DNA of 64,000 nucleotides from contig NZ_SMFP01000003.1 in assembly GCF_004348975.1 (NCBI RefSeq), positions 62,001 to 126,000 on the forward strand. The letters are read 5' to 3'. The position numbers and the translations under genes are program-made. The DNA is from Antarcticimicrobium sediminis. GTDB lineage: Bacteria; Pseudomonadota; Alphaproteobacteria; Rhodobacterales; Rhodobacteraceae. How positions within the stretch are numbered: the first letter of the stretch is position 1; each line of letters starts with the position of its first letter. This document shows, in pieces, positions 62,058 to 64,000 of this stretch. The notes below the pieces were generated by a model. It ran no database searches and was not told the origin of the DNA. It saw only the letters and a list, made by a program, of their open reading frames with translations.

Positions 62058-63863
62058 TTAGAAGTTCCGCGCCTTGGGCGCGATTTTCGCCAGCGCGATG
62101 CCGCCTTCGGCCTCGGTGGTCAGCGGATCGACAATCACCGGACGATAGCTCAGATCGACCTTGTTGCCCTCGACACGGCTGATCGTGTGCACCCGCCAGT
62201 TTTCATCGTCACGCTCGGGGAAGTCCTCGGACGCATGCGCGCCGCGGCTTTCCTTGCGCGCCTCGGCGCCGGTGATCGTGGCCAGCGCGTTGGGCATCAG
62301 GTTGGTCAGCTCCAACGTTTCCATCAGGTCGCTGTTCCACACCAGACTGCGGTCAGTCACGGCCAGATCGCCCAGCTTGGCGGCGATCGCGGTCATCTTC
62401 TCGACGCCTTCCTTCAGGCTTTCGTCGGTGCGGAACACCGCCGCATCAGACTGCATGGTGCGCTGCATTTCCAACCGCAGTTCTGCGGTGGGAATGCCGC
62501 CCTTGGCATTGCGCAACCCGTCGAACCGGTCAAACGCCTTGTCGATGGAAGGTTGGTTCAGCACCGGGTTCGGCGCCTCGGGGTCGACCACCTTGCCGGC
62601 ACGGATCGCAGCGGCACGACCGAACACCACGAGGTCGATCAGCGAGTTGGAACCGAGACGGTTGGCCCCGTGCACCGAGGCACAGCCTGCCTCGCCCACG
62701 GCCATCAGGCCCGGCACGACAGCATTTTGATCGTCTGCGGTCGGGTTCAGAACCTCGCCCCAATAGTTGGTCGGAATACCGCCCATGTTATAGTGAACGG
62801 TCGGCAGAACCGGGATCGGTTCCTTGTTCACGTCAACACCGGCAAAAATCCGGGCGCTTTCCGAAATCCCCGGCAACCGCTCGGCCAGCGCCTCGGGCGG
62901 CAGGTGGCTCAGGTTCAGGTGGATGTGATCACCCAGCTCGCCAACGCCACGGCCTTCGCGGATTTCCATCGTGATCGACCGGCTGACATAGTCGCGCGGC
63001 GCGAGATCCTTGTACTGGGGCGCATAGCGCTCCATGAACCGTTCGCCTTCGGAGTTGGTCAGATAGCCGCCCTCGCCGCGGGCGCCCTCGGTGATCAGGC
63101 AGCCAGCACCATAAATACCGGTGGGGTGGAACTGAACGAATTCCATGTCCTGCATCGGCAGGCCCGCGCGTGTGACCATGCCGCCACCGTCACCGGTGCA
63201 GGTATGCGCCGAGGTGCACGAGAAAAAGGCCCGGCCATAACCGCCGGTGGCCAGCACCACGGTCTTGGCGTTGAACACATGCATCGTGCCGTCATCAAGC
63301 TTCCAGCACACCACGCCCTGACACACGCCGTCTTCGGACATGATCAGGTCGATGGCGAAATACTCGACATAGAATTCAGCGTTGTTCTTCAGCGACTGAC
63401 CATACAGCGTATGCAGGATGGCGTGACCGGTCCGGTCGGCCGCGGCACAGGTGCGCTGCACCGGCGGGCCGTCGCCAAACTCGGTTGTGTGGCCCCCGAA
63501 CGGGCGCTGATAGATCTTGCCCTCTTCGGTCCGGCTGAACGGCACACCATAGTGTTCCAGTTCATACACCGCCTTGGGCGCCTCACGGGTGAGGTATTCC
63601 ATCGCGTCGGTGTCACCCAACCAGTCAGAGCCCTTGATGGTGTCGTATAGGTGCCATTGCCAGTTGTCCGGCCCCATGTTGGACAGCGAGGCGGCGATAC
63701 CGCCCTGCGCCGCAACAGTGTGCGAGCGGGTCGGAAACACCTTGGTCACGCAGGCGGTGCGCAGCCCCTGCTCGGCCATGCCCAGCGTGGCGCGCAACCC
63801 TGCACCGCCGGCGCCCACAACCACGACGTCATAGTCGTGGGTTTCGTATTCGTATGCAGCCAT
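62058..63863 (-). CDS. sdhA: Succinate dehydrogenase flavoprotein subunit
   Basis: Catalytic subunit of complex II, oxidising succinate to fumarate in the citric acid cycle and respiratory chain. The 601-residue protein has the FAD Rossmann motif [11 protein letters not shown] at 16-26, the covalent FAD site His48 in [10 protein letters not shown], the substrate-binding [21 protein letters not shown] region and the catalytic arginine in that stretch. GGGAGA lies ten bases before the ATG. The sdhD end is 23 bases upstream. Confidence 0.97.
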   Translation of the reverse strand: MAAYEYETHDYDVVVVGAGGAGLRATLGMAEQGLRTACVTKVFPTRSHTVAAQGGIAASLSNMGPDNWQWHLYDTIKGSDWLGDTDAMEYLTREAPKAVYELEHYGVPFSRTEEGKIYQRPFGGHTTEFGDGPPVQRTCAAADRTGHAILHTLYGQSLKNNAEFYVEYFAIDLIMSEDGVCQGVVCWKLDDGTMHVFNAKTVVLATGGYGRAFFSCTSAHTCTGDGGGMVTRAGLPMQDMEFVQFHPTGIYGAGCLITEGARGEGGYLTNSEGERFMERYAPQYKDLAPRDYVSRSITMEIREGRGVGELGDHIHLNLSHLPPEALAERLPGISESARIFAGVDVNKEPIPVLPTVHYNMGGIPTNYWGEVLNPTADDQNAVVPGLMAVGEAGCASVHGANRLGSNSLIDLVVFGRAAAIRAGKVVDPEAPNPVLNQPSIDKAFDRFDGLRNAKGGIPTAELRLEMQRTMQSDAAVFRTDESLKEGVEKMTAIAAKLGDLAVTDRSLVWNSDLMETLELTNLMPNALATITGAEARKESRGAHASEDFPERDDENWRVHTISRVEGNKVDLSYRPVIVDPLTTEAEGGIALAKIAPKARNF

Positions 63864-63886
63864 TGTCTTGTGTCTCCCGTTCGGAG

Positions 63887-64000
63887 TTAGAGCGCGATGC
63901 GGGCGATGGCGAACAGGCCGACAGCCGTCGCGGTATAGCTCAGCAGTATCGTTGCAATGATCAGCGCCCGCTGTTTCCAGCCGTGCACGTAATCCTCGAT
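63887..64000 (-). CDS. sdhD: Succinate dehydrogenase membrane anchor SdhD, N-terminus cut by window edge
   Basis: The last 37 codons of the hydrophobic anchor subunit that binds haem b and ubiquinone with SdhC. The visible end reads [18 protein letters not shown] followed by a membrane helix and ends RIAL; the EDYVHG lead-in to the last helix is typical of SdhD. It is open to the window edge, and the stop is 23 bases before sdhA, matching the sdhC-D-A-B order. Confidence 0.88.
   Translation of the reverse strand: MEDYVHGWKQRALIIATILLSYTATAVGLFAIARIAL

Noticed and set aside
62043-63650. 535-codon plus-strand frame
   Set aside because: Antisense to sdhA.

Overview
The window is high-GC, gene-dense chromosome from an alphaproteobacterium of the Rhodobacteraceae, most likely the Roseobacter group. 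The evidence is gene content: an RpoH2-type sigma factor, crotonyl-CoA carboxylase/reductase with ethylmalonyl-CoA mutase, a Rhodobacter-type sulfide:quinone oxidoreductase, the mreBCD-PBP2-rodA order, an sdhD-A-B order and a TIGR02186 protein beside a TauE permease. No tRNA, rRNA, CRISPR array, prophage or complete insertion sequence was seen. Almost all of it looks like core chromosome.

Layout. 0-6 kb: nadE (cut by the edge), a secreted MORN-repeat protein, a lower-GC pair (trmL and an unknown gene) followed by a perfect 20-bp inverted repeat, then sqr. 6-14.6 kb: leuA behind a leucine-rich leader peptide and mutually exclusive hairpins, then the cell-shape operon mreB-mreC-mreD-mrdA-rodA and a GhrA-like dehydrogenase. 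14.6-24.9 kb: two divergent peptidase genes (M3 oligopeptidase; exported S8/P-domain/RTX protease), the minus-strand run rpoH2-chaN-like-coaBC-dut-E1-like, and the cobalamin pair cobP/cobC-like. 24.9-36.4 kb: GST, comM, esterase/gshB, yraN/rsmI, an LppC-like lipoprotein, glnD, murJ and a small membrane protein. 36.5-41.7 kb: a rhomboid homologue lacking its catalytic residues, trpS, a class IV aminotransferase, a universal stress protein and nfuA-tsaB-rimI. 41.7-48.6 kb: a BMP-type (purine nucleoside) ABC importer, a TauE/SafE permease, the remnant of a second TauE gene, and TIGR02186. 48.6-64 kb: SDR, RecD-like helicase, ccr, acyltransferase, ecm (meaA), an H-NS-like protein, deoD, DUF1989, ornithine/lysine decarboxylase with a structured leader, two small proteins, a ZIP transporter and sdhB-sdhA-sdhD (cut by the edge).

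How genes work together. mreBCD, PBP2 and RodA form the elongasome, and murJ supplies lipid II. ccr and ecm catalyse two steps of the ethylmalonyl-CoA pathway for acetyl-CoA assimilation. The BMP importer and deoD fit nucleoside uptake and salvage. cobP and the phosphatase act late in B12 synthesis, and B12 is the cofactor of Ecm.

No wholly new multi-gene system is evident. The most rewarding observations are the leuA attenuator, the TauE-gene remnant, a 22-bp motif found three times beside hairpins, the dead rhomboid, the W/F-alternating MORN array and several candidate operators. All homology calls come from reading the sequence; no database search was run.
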